Positions 17,201-24,735 of a DNA stretch of 64,000 bases are shown here, piece after piece. Origin of the DNA: Piscinibacter sp047602365 (GTDB taxonomy: Bacteria > Pseudomonadota > Gammaproteobacteria > Burkholderiales > Burkholderiaceae_C); the NCBI GenBank assembly GCA_047602365.1, contig JASGHM010000002.1, forward strand, positions 1,178,001-1,242,000, in the 5' to 3' direction. The notes under the pieces were generated by a model. That model was not told the origin of the DNA. It ran no database searches and saw nothing but the letters and a program-made list of their open reading frames with translations. Each line of letters starts with the position of its first letter. The stretch's first letter is position 1. The position numbers were made by a program, and so were the translations under genes.

Positions 17201-17254
17201 GCCGGGCCTCAGACGTGTTTCCCCGTATGCAATTCTCTCAGATGGTCTTTTATA

Positions 17255-17266
17255 GTTCTATAGAAC
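17255..17266. promoter_or_regulatory. Perfect palindrome GTTCTATAGAAC before tctCBA
   Basis: A perfect 12-bp palindrome 17 bp ahead of the tctC start codon, in an AT-rich stretch (TTTTATAGTTCTATAGAACC) that stands out in GC-rich surroundings. Position and symmetry fit an operator overlapping a promoter, most simply for the GntR protein encoded 55 bp upstream. A GGAAAGGG ribosome binding site follows at 17273-17280. Confidence 0.45.
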
Positions 17267-17283
17267 CAAAGCGGAAAGGGCAA

Positions 17284-18249
17284 ATGATGTATTCGAAGCT
17301 CAAGCAGATTGCAGCGATTGCAGCGGTCACGCTGCTCACCTCCACCGTCGCGCTTGCAGAAGACAGCGCGAAGATGATGATCCCTGCTGGCGCAGGCGGC
17401 GGCTACGACACGACCGGCCGTTTGGCAATGAAGGTGCTGGACTCGGCCGGCATCTTCAAGGGCGGTACGGTCTTCACGAACAAGCCCGGCGCGGGCGGCA
17501 CGCTCGGCATGGGCGAGTTCGTGCGCAACAACGCCGGTGACCCCAGCGCGCTAATGACGATGGGCGTCATCCTGGTGGGCTCGCAGATCGTCACCAAGGG
17601 CTCGCAGCCGTTTACCGAAGTCACGCCAATCGCACGGCTCACGTTCGAGTACAGCGGTGTCGCCGTCCCGACGAACTCGCCAATCAAGACGGTGAAGGAC
17701 CTACAGGACGCACTCAAGGCCAACATTGGCGCGGTTCCCTTTGGCGGCGGTTCGGCGGGCGGCGTGGACCACATCGTTGCCGGGCTGATCGCTAAGGGCT
17801 CGGGCGTTGAGCCGGCACGGCTGAACTACATCCCGTTCGCCTCCGGCGCAGAAGCGATGACGCAGTTGGCCGGCGGCAAGCTGGCTGTGATGATCCAGGG
17901 CGCTTCTGAGATGAAGCAGATGAACGACGCCGGTCGTGTGCGGCTGATCGCCGTGACCTCGGGCGAACGCATCCCGGGCATCAATGTGCCCACGCTGAAG
18001 GAATCGGGTATCGATGTCGTTCTGGGCAACTGGCGCGGCATCGTCGGCTCAAAGGACATGCCGGCCGAAGCAGCGAAGACCTGGGTCGAACGCTTCGAGA
18101 AGATGTCGAAGGCACCCGAATGGTCCGCCGAACTGCAGAAGCAGGGCTTGCAGAACGCCTTCCTCGGCGGCGCGGAGTTCGGCAAGTTCCTGGCCAGCGA
18201 GAACGCGCGCATCAAGCCGATCCTCACTGAGATGGGCCTGGTCAAATGA
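17284..18249 (+). CDS. tctC: Tripartite tricarboxylate transporter receptor TctC
   Basis: About 321 residues; ATG ATG at 17284/17287 follows GGAAAGGG, making this start secure. Signal peptide MYSKLKQIAAIAAVTLLTSTVALA with cleavage before EDSAK. The mature part belongs to a Bug subgroup with MMIPAGAGGGYDTTGR, TNKPGAGGTLGMGEF, GGGSAGGVDHIVAGL and NWRGIVGSKD. It binds the carboxylate in the periplasm and delivers it to the membrane pair TctBA, encoded directly downstream with a 4-base ATGA overlap. This is the only receptor in the window with its own permease genes, and the closest in style to true citrate-type TctC. Expected regulator: the GntR protein upstream. Confidence 0.92.
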   Translation: MMYSKLKQIAAIAAVTLLTSTVALAEDSAKMMIPAGAGGGYDTTGRLAMKVLDSAGIFKGGTVFTNKPGAGGTLGMGEFVRNNAGDPSALMTMGVILVGSQIVTKGSQPFTEVTPIARLTFEYSGVAVPTNSPIKTVKDLQDALKANIGAVPFGGGSAGGVDHIVAGLIAKGSGVEPARLNYIPFASGAEAMTQLAGGKLAVMIQGASEMKQMNDAGRVRLIAVTSGERIPGINVPTLKESGIDVVLGNWRGIVGSKDMPAEAAKTWVERFEKMSKAPEWSAELQKQGLQNAFLGGAEFGKFLASENARIKPILTEMGLVK

Positions 18250-18767
18250 ACACCTACGAAGGCGGTCCGGCCGCGCCTGGTGCCGCAGCGAGCTCGCGGT
18301 GGCGGAACGCGGGGCTGCCTTTGCTGGCCGCCATCTGCGGCGGCGCGATGCTGGCTGAGGGGGTGTCGCTGCCGCTGGTAGCGCAGTACTCGGGCCTGGG
18401 CCCGGGCTTCGTGGTTGCGTTCGTCGGTGCAGCACTGCTGTTGCTGGCGGCGGTCATGGTCCTGCAGATCCTTCGCGGCACCGACTTCGAGCCCGAAGAG
18501 GCAGAAGGCGTCGATTCCGAAGCGCCCGTTTCAGCCTCTGGTCTTGGCCTGGCGGCTGCAGGTGTGGTGGTGCCAGTGGTCAGCATCCCGTGGCTGGGAT
18601 TTGCCATCGGCGCCGGACTGGCCTATGCGTGCGTGACGCGTGCCTTTGGCTCGGGCCGCTCGACGCGCGATGTCGTGATTGGGCTGGTGCTCTCTGCAGC
18701 CACCTGGTTTCTATTCACCCGGCTGGGCGTGCAGCTCGGTTCCTTCTTGCCTCTGATGGGGCGCTGA
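18246..18767 (+). CDS. tctB: Tripartite tricarboxylate transporter small membrane subunit TctB
   Basis: A 173-residue membrane protein overlapping tctC by ATGA. Four hydrophobic segments are visible: around residues 20-40 (LPLLAAICGGAMLAEGVSL), 55-75 (FVVAFVGAALLLLAAVMVL), 100-125 (AAGVVVPVVSIPWLGFAIGAGLAYA) and 140-160 (VIGLVLSAATWFLFTRLGV), the typical TctB layout. A Glu/Asp-rich cytoplasmic loop lies between the second and third. TctB pairs with TctA to form the sodium- or proton-driven uptake channel for tricarboxylates. It is followed 5 bp later by tctA. Confidence 0.9.
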   Translation: MNTYEGGPAAPGAAASSRWRNAGLPLLAAICGGAMLAEGVSLPLVAQYSGLGPGFVVAFVGAALLLLAAVMVLQILRGTDFEPEEAEGVDSEAPVSASGLGLAAAGVVVPVVSIPWLGFAIGAGLAYACVTRAFGSGRSTRDVVIGLVLSAATWFLFTRLGVQLGSFLPLMGR

Positions 18768-18772
18768 CGACC

Positions 18773-20248
18773 ATGCTCGACGCTCTCCTTCACGGCTTCG
18801 CCGTCGCGCTGCAGCCGCTCAACTTGCTGTGGGCACTGATAGGCTGCAGCCTGGGTACCGCCATTGGCGTGCTGCCGGGCATCGGCCCCGCGCTGACCAT
18901 CACGCTGCTACTCCCGGTGACGGTCTCGCTGTCGCCGACGGCCGCCTTCATCATCTTCGCCGGCGTGTTCTACGGGGCGATGTACGGCGGCTCGACGACG
19001 TCGATCCTCATCAACACCCCCGGAGAGTCGGGCTCGATGATGACCGCGCTGGAGGGCAACAAGATGGCCAAGCGCGGACGTGGCGCTGCGGCCTTGGCCA
19101 CGGCGGCAATCGGCTCGTTCGTGGCCGGCACCATCGGTACGGTGCTGCTGTCTGTCGCCGCGCCAGCGATCGCCGAAATCGCCTTCGTGTTCGGCCCCGC
19201 CGAGTACTTCTCGCTCGCCGTCCTGGCTTTCACGTCGGTATCGGTTGTGCTGGGGGCTTCGATGGTGCGCGGGCTGTTCTCACTGTGCTTCGGCCTCGGT
19301 CTGGCGACGATTGGCGTGGACTACCAATCAGGGCAGGCGCGTCTCGCGTACGACATCCCCCAATTGCTGGACGGCGTCGGCATCACGATCGTGCTCGTAG
19401 CCATGTTCGCCGTTGGTGAGATCCTCTACGTGGCCAGCCGGCGCTCGCGCGCACCTCAACAGGTTCTGGAGGTGGGCGGGCGCATCGCGATGTCGCGTGA
19501 GGATTGGAAACGCTCGTGGAAACCATGGCTGCGCGGCACAGCGATCGGCTTTCCGATGGGCGCGATGCCGGCGGGCGGGACTGAGATCCCCACCATGCTG
19601 TCTTACGCCATCGAGCGTCGCTTGACCAAGCATCCGGAAGAGTTCGGGCAGGGCGCGATCGAAGGCGTCGCGGGCCCCGAAGCAGCCAACAACGCTGCTG
19701 TCGCAGGTGTCATGGTGCCGCTGCTGACGCTGGGCCTCCCGACCTCGGCCACGGCCGCCGTGATGCTGGCTGCGTTCCAGAACTACGGCCTGAACCCCGG
19801 GCCGACGCTGTTCACGGACCAAGGACCGCTGGTCTGGAGCATCATCGCTTCGCTCTACATCGGCAACATCATGTTGCTCGTGCTGAACCTGCCAATGGCT
19901 CGGGTGTGGGTCAAGCTCTTGTCCATTCCCACGCCACACCTCTACGGCGGCATCCTCGTGTTCTCGCTGGTCGGCGTGTGGGGCATGTCTCGGTCGTGGG
20001 TTGACCTCGCGCTCATGGCCGTGCTCGGACTCGTTGGTTACCTCTTTCGGTGCTTCTCGGTACCAGTGGCACCAGCGCTCATCGGACTGATTCTGGGTCC
20101 GATGGCGGAGTTGCAACTGCGCCGCGCGCTGGCGGTGAGTCAAGGCGACCCCTCGATCCTCGTTACCTCGCCCGTGTCCGCATCCTTGCTCGCAGCTGCA
20201 GGCCTACTTCTCGCGCTGCCGCTCCTGCGCGCCCTGCGGGCTCGCTGA
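18773..20248 (+). CDS. tctA: Tripartite tricarboxylate transporter large permease TctA
   Basis: A 491-residue polytopic protein; ATG 18773 chosen because it starts right after tctB and matches family N-termini. The two TctA signature regions are clear: GTAIGVLPGIGPALTITLLLPVTVSLSPTAAFIIFAGVFYGAMYGGSTTSILINTPGES near the start, and a related GTAIGFPMGAMPAGGTEIPTMLSY followed by GPEAANNAAVAGVMVPLLTLGLPTSATAAVML in the middle, reflecting the internal duplication of the family. About eleven or twelve membrane segments. It is the transport subunit of the TctCBA system for citrate-like acids. A possible inverted repeat follows at 20323. Confidence 0.95.
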   Translation: MLDALLHGFAVALQPLNLLWALIGCSLGTAIGVLPGIGPALTITLLLPVTVSLSPTAAFIIFAGVFYGAMYGGSTTSILINTPGESGSMMTALEGNKMAKRGRGAAALATAAIGSFVAGTIGTVLLSVAAPAIAEIAFVFGPAEYFSLAVLAFTSVSVVLGASMVRGLFSLCFGLGLATIGVDYQSGQARLAYDIPQLLDGVGITIVLVAMFAVGEILYVASRRSRAPQQVLEVGGRIAMSREDWKRSWKPWLRGTAIGFPMGAMPAGGTEIPTMLSYAIERRLTKHPEEFGQGAIEGVAGPEAANNAAVAGVMVPLLTLGLPTSATAAVMLAAFQNYGLNPGPTLFTDQGPLVWSIIASLYIGNIMLLVLNLPMARVWVKLLSIPTPHLYGGILVFSLVGVWGMSRSWVDLALMAVLGLVGYLFRCFSVPVAPALIGLILGPMAELQLRRALAVSQGDPSILVTSPVSASLLAAAGLLLALPLLRALRAR

Positions 20249-20322
20249 ACAACAAGTTATATGGCCAGGCTCGGACGCTAGTTGGTGACCCTGTGCCCAC
20301 CTCAACCAAGAATTCGCCCCAG

Positions 20323-20350
20323 TTGGCATTTTGATGCTTCAAAAGCCCAA
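20323..20350. repeat. Imperfect inverted repeat downstream of tctA
   Basis: TTTTGA (20329-20334) and TCAAAA (20339-20344) pair around TGCT, extended outward by TTGG/CCAA with one offset base. It stands between tctA and the next Bug gene. It could be a weak terminator or an operator for the 20428 gene; there is no run of T on the plus strand. Confidence 0.3.
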
Positions 20351-20427
20351 CATTTTCCGCCAACGTGTCCCGCCCGCCGGCTGTCGCGCAGGGACTCACT
20401 GAGCCACGCACCGAAGGAGAGAACCCT

Positions 20428-21402
20428 ATGAATCGCCGCCTCGCAGTCAGTCTGGCGCTATGCGCGCCAGTCGCCTTTGCCCTACCTCGCGCTGCTCTGG
20501 CGCAGACCTATCCGGCCAAACCAATCACTGTCATCGTGCCGTTCGCGGTGGGCGGAGGCAGCGACAACGTCGCACGCCTGATCACGACCAAGCTGACCGA
20601 GCGCACTGGCAAGACTTTCATCATCGACAACCGTGGAGGTGCGGGCACGAACATCGGCAATGAAGCCGCCGCGCGCGCAACGCCGGACGGCTACACGATG
20701 CTGCTCGGCCAGTTCACTCTGTCGGTGAACCCACATCTCTATCCGAGCCTTCGCTACAACGCCGAAAAGGACTTCGTTCCCGTCGCGCACATTGCCGATG
20801 CGCCGACCGTGCTGATCGTCCCCGCCTCTTCTGTGGCCAAGGACGTCCCGAGCCTCGTGGCCCTGGCCAAATCGAAGCCCGGAAAACTCAACTTCGGCTC
20901 CGGCGGCGGTGGAACCTCCGTGCACTTGGCAGGCGAACTGTTCAAGCTGCAGACCAAGACCTTCATGGTTCACATCCCCTACAAAGGGAGTGCCCCCGCG
21001 ATGACGGACCTCATCGGCGGCCAGGTGGACATGATGTTCGACACGGCGACCTCGGCGCTCCCGCACATCAAAGGCCAGAAGGTGCGAGCGCTGGGCGTGG
21101 CCGCCGGGCAGCGCCTGCGGGAACTGCCCAACGTGCCAACCTTCGCCGAACAGGGCATGAAGGACTTCGATGTGCCTGCCTGGTACGGACTGGTGGCCCC
21201 CGCCGGCACGCCCGCTGCCGCGGTTCAGTGGCTCAACACCGAAGTGAATGCGGTCCTCAAGGATCCGGACGTGGTGGCCCGTCTGGATGCCATCGGCGCT
21301 GTGGCTGCGCCGGGCACACCCGCGCAGTTCGGCAGTTTCATGAAGGACCAGTCCGCACGCTGGGGCAAGGTCATCAAGGACGCCGGCGTCAAGCTGGACT
21401 GA
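20428..21402 (+). CDS. Bug/TctC-family substrate-binding protein
   Basis: A 324-residue receptor starting at ATG 20428 after AAGGAGAG. Signal peptide MNRRLAVSLALCAPVAFALPRAALA, then the canonical mature start QTYPAKPITVIVPFAVGGGSDNVAR. Other motifs: IDNRGGAGTNIGNEAAARATPDGYTML, NFGSGGGGTSVHLAGELF, HIPYKGSAPA and PAWYGLVAPAGTP. This is the fourth receptor of the family here. It precedes the isocitrate/isopropylmalate-dehydrogenase-like gene by 34 bp and the porin, so it likely belongs to that transcription unit and carries the substrate of that dehydrogenase or its precursor. Confidence 0.92.
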   Translation: MNRRLAVSLALCAPVAFALPRAALAQTYPAKPITVIVPFAVGGGSDNVARLITTKLTERTGKTFIIDNRGGAGTNIGNEAAARATPDGYTMLLGQFTLSVNPHLYPSLRYNAEKDFVPVAHIADAPTVLIVPASSVAKDVPSLVALAKSKPGKLNFGSGGGGTSVHLAGELFKLQTKTFMVHIPYKGSAPAMTDLIGGQVDMMFDTATSALPHIKGQKVRALGVAAGQRLRELPNVPTFAEQGMKDFDVPAWYGLVAPAGTPAAAVQWLNTEVNAVLKDPDVVARLDAIGAVAAPGTPAQFGSFMKDQSARWGKVIKDAGVKLD

Positions 21403-21436
21403 GCACACATCCAAAGACCCACGCCAAGGAATCTCC

Positions 21437-22501
21437 ATGAAACTACTTGTCCTGCCGGGCGACGGCATCGGCCCCGAGATCGTCGATGCATCGCTGCAGG
21501 TGCTTCGCGCTGCAGACACGAAGTTCAAACTGGGCTTCGAGTACGACTTCGAGGACGTCGGCTTCGCGAGCCTGCACAAGCACGGAACAACACTGCGGGA
21601 AGATCTGCTGCAGCGCGCCCGGACTTACGACGGCATCGTGCTTGGGACGCAGTCACATGCCGACTATCCGGCTCCCGACAAGGGCGGCCGCAATGTCTCG
21701 GCTGGATTCCGCGTCGGTCTGGACCTGTATGCCAACGTGCGGCCCGCGAGGACACGGCCCTTCCTGCCGTCGAACATGAAGCCGGGCAAGGCCATGGACC
21801 TGGTGATCATGCGGGAGGCCACGGAGGGCTTCTACCCGGATCGCAACATGCACCAGGGCTGGGGCGAAATGATGCCCAGCCCCGACATGGCACTGTCCGT
21901 CCGGAAGATCACGCGCCACTGCAGCGAGCGGATCGCGCGTCGGGCCTTCGAGTGGGCGATGAAGCGCCGCAAGAAGGTGACCGCCATCCACAAGGCCAAC
22001 AGCTTCCACATGACGGACGGTCTGTTCCTGGAATGTGTCCGCAAGGTCGCCCTGGAGTTTCCTGAAGTTCAACTGGATGACCTGCTCGTCGATGCATCCA
22101 CTGCGTACCTGGTCCGCAATCCAGAGCGCTTCGACCTGCTGGTAGCCGAAAACTTCTATGGCGACATCCTGTCCGACCTGGCCAGTGAACTGTCGGGCAG
22201 CCTCGGCTTGGCCGGCTCGATGATGGCCAGCGACAGCCTGTGTTGCGCACAGGCCCAGCACGGCTCGGCGCCCGACATCCAGGGCCAAGACAAGGCGAAC
22301 CCGACGTCGATGATTCTGTCGGTCTCGATGCTTGTGCAGTGGATGGGCGAACGGCGACGCTCGGCGGCGCTGCAGGAAGCCGCGCACGCGATCGATGCTG
22401 CTGTCGACCACGTCCTCGAGAACCCGGCAACCCGCACCGCGGATCTGGGCGGGGCGCTCGGCTGCAAAGCCTTCGGCGCCGCGGTCGCTGGAGCGCTCTG
22501 A
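21437..22501 (+). CDS. Isocitrate/isopropylmalate dehydrogenase-family enzyme (paralogue 1)
   Basis: A 354-residue cytoplasmic enzyme of the beta-decarboxylating dehydrogenase family. GDGIGPEI opens it; MREATEGFYPDRNMHQGWGEM holds substrate-binding residues; VTAIHKANSFHMTDGLF supplies the catalytic Lys; NFYGDILSDLASEL has the metal-binding Asp pair; and HGSAPDIQGQDKANPTSMIL is the cofactor-side motif. Such enzymes oxidise and decarboxylate 2-hydroxy acids with a 3-carboxylate (isocitrate, 3-isopropylmalate, tartrate, homoisocitrate). The active-site region differs from LeuB and Icd, so a catabolic substrate such as an alkyl-isocitrate or malate derivative is likely. A close paralogue is encoded in the opposite direction at 27195-28265. 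Ribosome site AAGGA at 21426-21430 fits the start. Confidence 0.85.
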   Translation: MKLLVLPGDGIGPEIVDASLQVLRAADTKFKLGFEYDFEDVGFASLHKHGTTLREDLLQRARTYDGIVLGTQSHADYPAPDKGGRNVSAGFRVGLDLYANVRPARTRPFLPSNMKPGKAMDLVIMREATEGFYPDRNMHQGWGEMMPSPDMALSVRKITRHCSERIARRAFEWAMKRRKKVTAIHKANSFHMTDGLFLECVRKVALEFPEVQLDDLLVDASTAYLVRNPERFDLLVAENFYGDILSDLASELSGSLGLAGSMMASDSLCCAQAQHGSAPDIQGQDKANPTSMILSVSMLVQWMGERRRSAALQEAAHAIDAAVDHVLENPATRTADLGGALGCKAFGAAVAGAL

Positions 22502-22720
22502 CCGCCAGCCGCAGCAAAACGTCGCGAGAGCGCACCCACAGGTCTCGCCTCATTGGCGACTGAATCAACACAGGTCGACCTTCAAGCGGCGAACTGACCG
22601 ACACCCCGGCCGACGCTTTGACCCGTTGGCGACTTGACCTCGATTTATCCAACGAGCCCGGGCCGGTGCAGCCCGTGGCTTGACTCCTCCCTGCACCGAT
22701 CATCTTTCAGAGGGAAAACC

Positions 22721-23758
22721 ATGTCTGTCCGCTTCACTTTCGCCCCGTTCACGTTGGCCGTTCTCGTGGCCGCACCGATGGTTGCTCACGCACAGTCGAC
22801 CGTGACCGTCTACGGCATCATCGATGCCACCGTCAGGCACGCCGGCAACGCCGCATCTGGCGGTGGCTCGGTCTGGTCCGTTGGCGACGGCGCTTACACC
22901 GGCAGCCGCCTCGGCTTCAAGGGCACCGAGGACCTGGGAGGCGGCATGAAGGCGTTCTTCTCTCTCGAGCAGGGCCTCGATCCGTCCACCGGCACGCTTC
23001 AGCAGACCACCGCCACGCCCAACTACGGGCAGGCGGCAGCTCCGAGCGGCCGTGCCTGGGGCCGCGAATCGTTGGTCGGCCTCTCTCAAAAGGAACTCGG
23101 CACGCTGACGCTCGGCCGGCAGTACACCTTCGCCCACCAACTCTCCGGCCGTTTCCAGCCGCAACCCAATCCGAACCAGGACTCGCTGTCGGCCTTCAGC
23201 ACCCACCACGTGTCGCGCCAAGACAATATGGCCAAGTACACCTTGGACTTGGGCAGCTTCAACGTCGGCATCAGCAAGACCTTCGGCGAGGGCACGAACG
23301 GGGCCTCCTGGGGCCTGGCCGGCTCGTATACCTCCGGCCCGGTCGACGTCGTCGCCTATGCCTCGAACATGGACAGCTTCAACGGCGCCGAGACGCGCAA
23401 GATCCGCGGCCTTGGCGGCAACTATGCCGTCACGTCGGAGCTGAAGGCCTTCGTCGGCGGCATGACCCGCAGCCACCGCGTCAGCAAGCAGGAGAACAAG
23501 GTCTGGACCGTCGGGGCCAACTACACCGTCGGCCAGATGGTCTACACGATTTCGTACGTGCAGGACAAGCAGAGCGAAGTCAACGCCGGCAAGCGCACGG
23601 TGGCCTACATCGGCGCGGACTACCTGCTGTCCAAGCGGACCGACATCTATGCCGAGATCGACAACAACAAGCTGTCCGGCGCATACCCCCTGCCATCCTT
23701 CATGGGCACCCGCGCGAGCGCCACGGGCGCCAGCGTCGGCATGCGTCACCGCTTCTGA
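22721..23758 (+). CDS. Gram-negative general porin
   Basis: A 345-residue outer-membrane porin; ATG 22721 follows AGAGGGAAAACC. Signal peptide to about residue 25 (VAAPMVAHA), mature start QSTVTVYGIIDATVRHAG, and the pattern of alternating strands with turns typical of betaproteobacterial trimeric porins (GSRLGFKGTEDLGGGMKAFFSLEQGL, GRESLVGLSQKELGTLTLGRQY, VGANYTVGQMVYTISYVQDK, and a C-terminal MRHRF ending in Phe). It opens the outer membrane for small anions and, between the Bug/dehydrogenase genes and a GntR regulator, is likely induced with them. The 219-bp region before it contains no gene and may hold its promoter. Confidence 0.94.
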   Translation: MSVRFTFAPFTLAVLVAAPMVAHAQSTVTVYGIIDATVRHAGNAASGGGSVWSVGDGAYTGSRLGFKGTEDLGGGMKAFFSLEQGLDPSTGTLQQTTATPNYGQAAAPSGRAWGRESLVGLSQKELGTLTLGRQYTFAHQLSGRFQPQPNPNQDSLSAFSTHHVSRQDNMAKYTLDLGSFNVGISKTFGEGTNGASWGLAGSYTSGPVDVVAYASNMDSFNGAETRKIRGLGGNYAVTSELKAFVGGMTRSHRVSKQENKVWTVGANYTVGQMVYTISYVQDKQSEVNAGKRTVAYIGADYLLSKRTDIYAEIDNNKLSGAYPLPSFMGTRASATGASVGMRHRF

Positions 23759-23789
23759 ACCGCTGTCCCGGACATCGATAATCACGGCG

Positions 23790-24704
23790 ATGAAACGCGG
23801 GATGTCCGAACAGCTGGCCAGCAGCATCGAACGCTGGATCGCCGACGAGCAGATGGCAGAGGGTACCCCGCTGCCGGAGCGCATGATCGGCGAGCGCTTC
23901 CGTGTCTCGCGCACGCCCGTGCGCGAGGCACTTCTGCGGCTGGCCGAGCAGGGCACGATCACGACCCGCCCGGACGGTGGCTATGCGGTCAGGGCTCGCA
24001 TAGAACTGCCGCCCCTGGCGAGCTTTCCGGACGCACTTCTCTCTGATCCCGACGAACCGGTCTACCTGCAGATCGCGGAGGATCGGCTATCAGGCGTCCT
24101 CCCCGAGCGCACGACCGAGAATGAGTTGATGCGCCGCTACGGGCTGACCCGCCCTCGCCTTTCGGCGGTCTTGCGGCGCATCGCCAACGAAGGCTGGATC
24201 GAACGGCTGCCAGGCAAAGGCTGGGAGTTCCAGCCGGTACTCAGTTCGGGCACAGCCTATGACCAAGGCTATCGTCTGCGCATTCTGATGGAGCCGGCAG
24301 CAATCATGGAGCCAACCTGGCGCCTGGACGATGGGCTCCTGAGAAAGTGCCGCGCGGAGCAGCAAGCGCTGGTCGACGGCGCTGTCGAGTGGGCGTCCCC
24401 AGCCCAACTGTTCGACGCCAACTCGCGGCTGCACGAGGCCATCGCCGGATTCTCTGGGAACGTCTTCATCTGCGACGCGTTGAGGCGCGTGAATCGATTG
24501 CGCAGGCTCATGGAGTATCGAAAAGTCGTTGACCGCGAGGGTTCGGCACGTCGATGCAAAGAGCACTTGACTCTCATCGACCTGTTGCTCACCGGTCAAC
24601 GTGAGGCTGCGGCGGACTTCATGCGCCTGCACTTGCGCGATGCAGCCCGGGAGAAGGCTGGGAAGTCTGCTGCGGTCTCGGTCGCGGAGAGATCAGGAAA
24701 GTAG
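23790..24704 (+). CDS. GntR-family regulator (FCD type) with two winged-helix domains, second copy
   Basis: A 304-residue protein from ATG 23790; the frame reaches back into the porin, but family sequence starts here (MSEQLASSIERWI). First winged helix: PLPERMIGERFRVSRTPVREALLRLAEQG, residues about 15-70. Linker, then a second winged helix DPDEPVYLQIAEDRLSGVLPERTTENELMRRYGLTRPRLSAVLRRI... with EGWIERLPGKGWEFQP. FCD ligand domain follows (FDANSRLHEAIAGFSGN, EHLTLIDLL, FMRLHLRDA). The architecture and several words (YLQIAEDRL, GWEFQP) match the regulator at 16190, so the two are paralogues. It sits 31 bp after the porin and may control the porin and dehydrogenase genes or the minus-strand block. 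Confidence 0.85.
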   Translation: MKRGMSEQLASSIERWIADEQMAEGTPLPERMIGERFRVSRTPVREALLRLAEQGTITTRPDGGYAVRARIELPPLASFPDALLSDPDEPVYLQIAEDRLSGVLPERTTENELMRRYGLTRPRLSAVLRRIANEGWIERLPGKGWEFQPVLSSGTAYDQGYRLRILMEPAAIMEPTWRLDDGLLRKCRAEQQALVDGAVEWASPAQLFDANSRLHEAIAGFSGNVFICDALRRVNRLRRLMEYRKVVDREGSARRCKEHLTLIDLLLTGQREAAADFMRLHLRDAAREKAGKSAAVSVAERSGK

Positions 24705-24735
24705 CCAAGGTTGGCGAGTCGCCGTCGGCGCGGCC

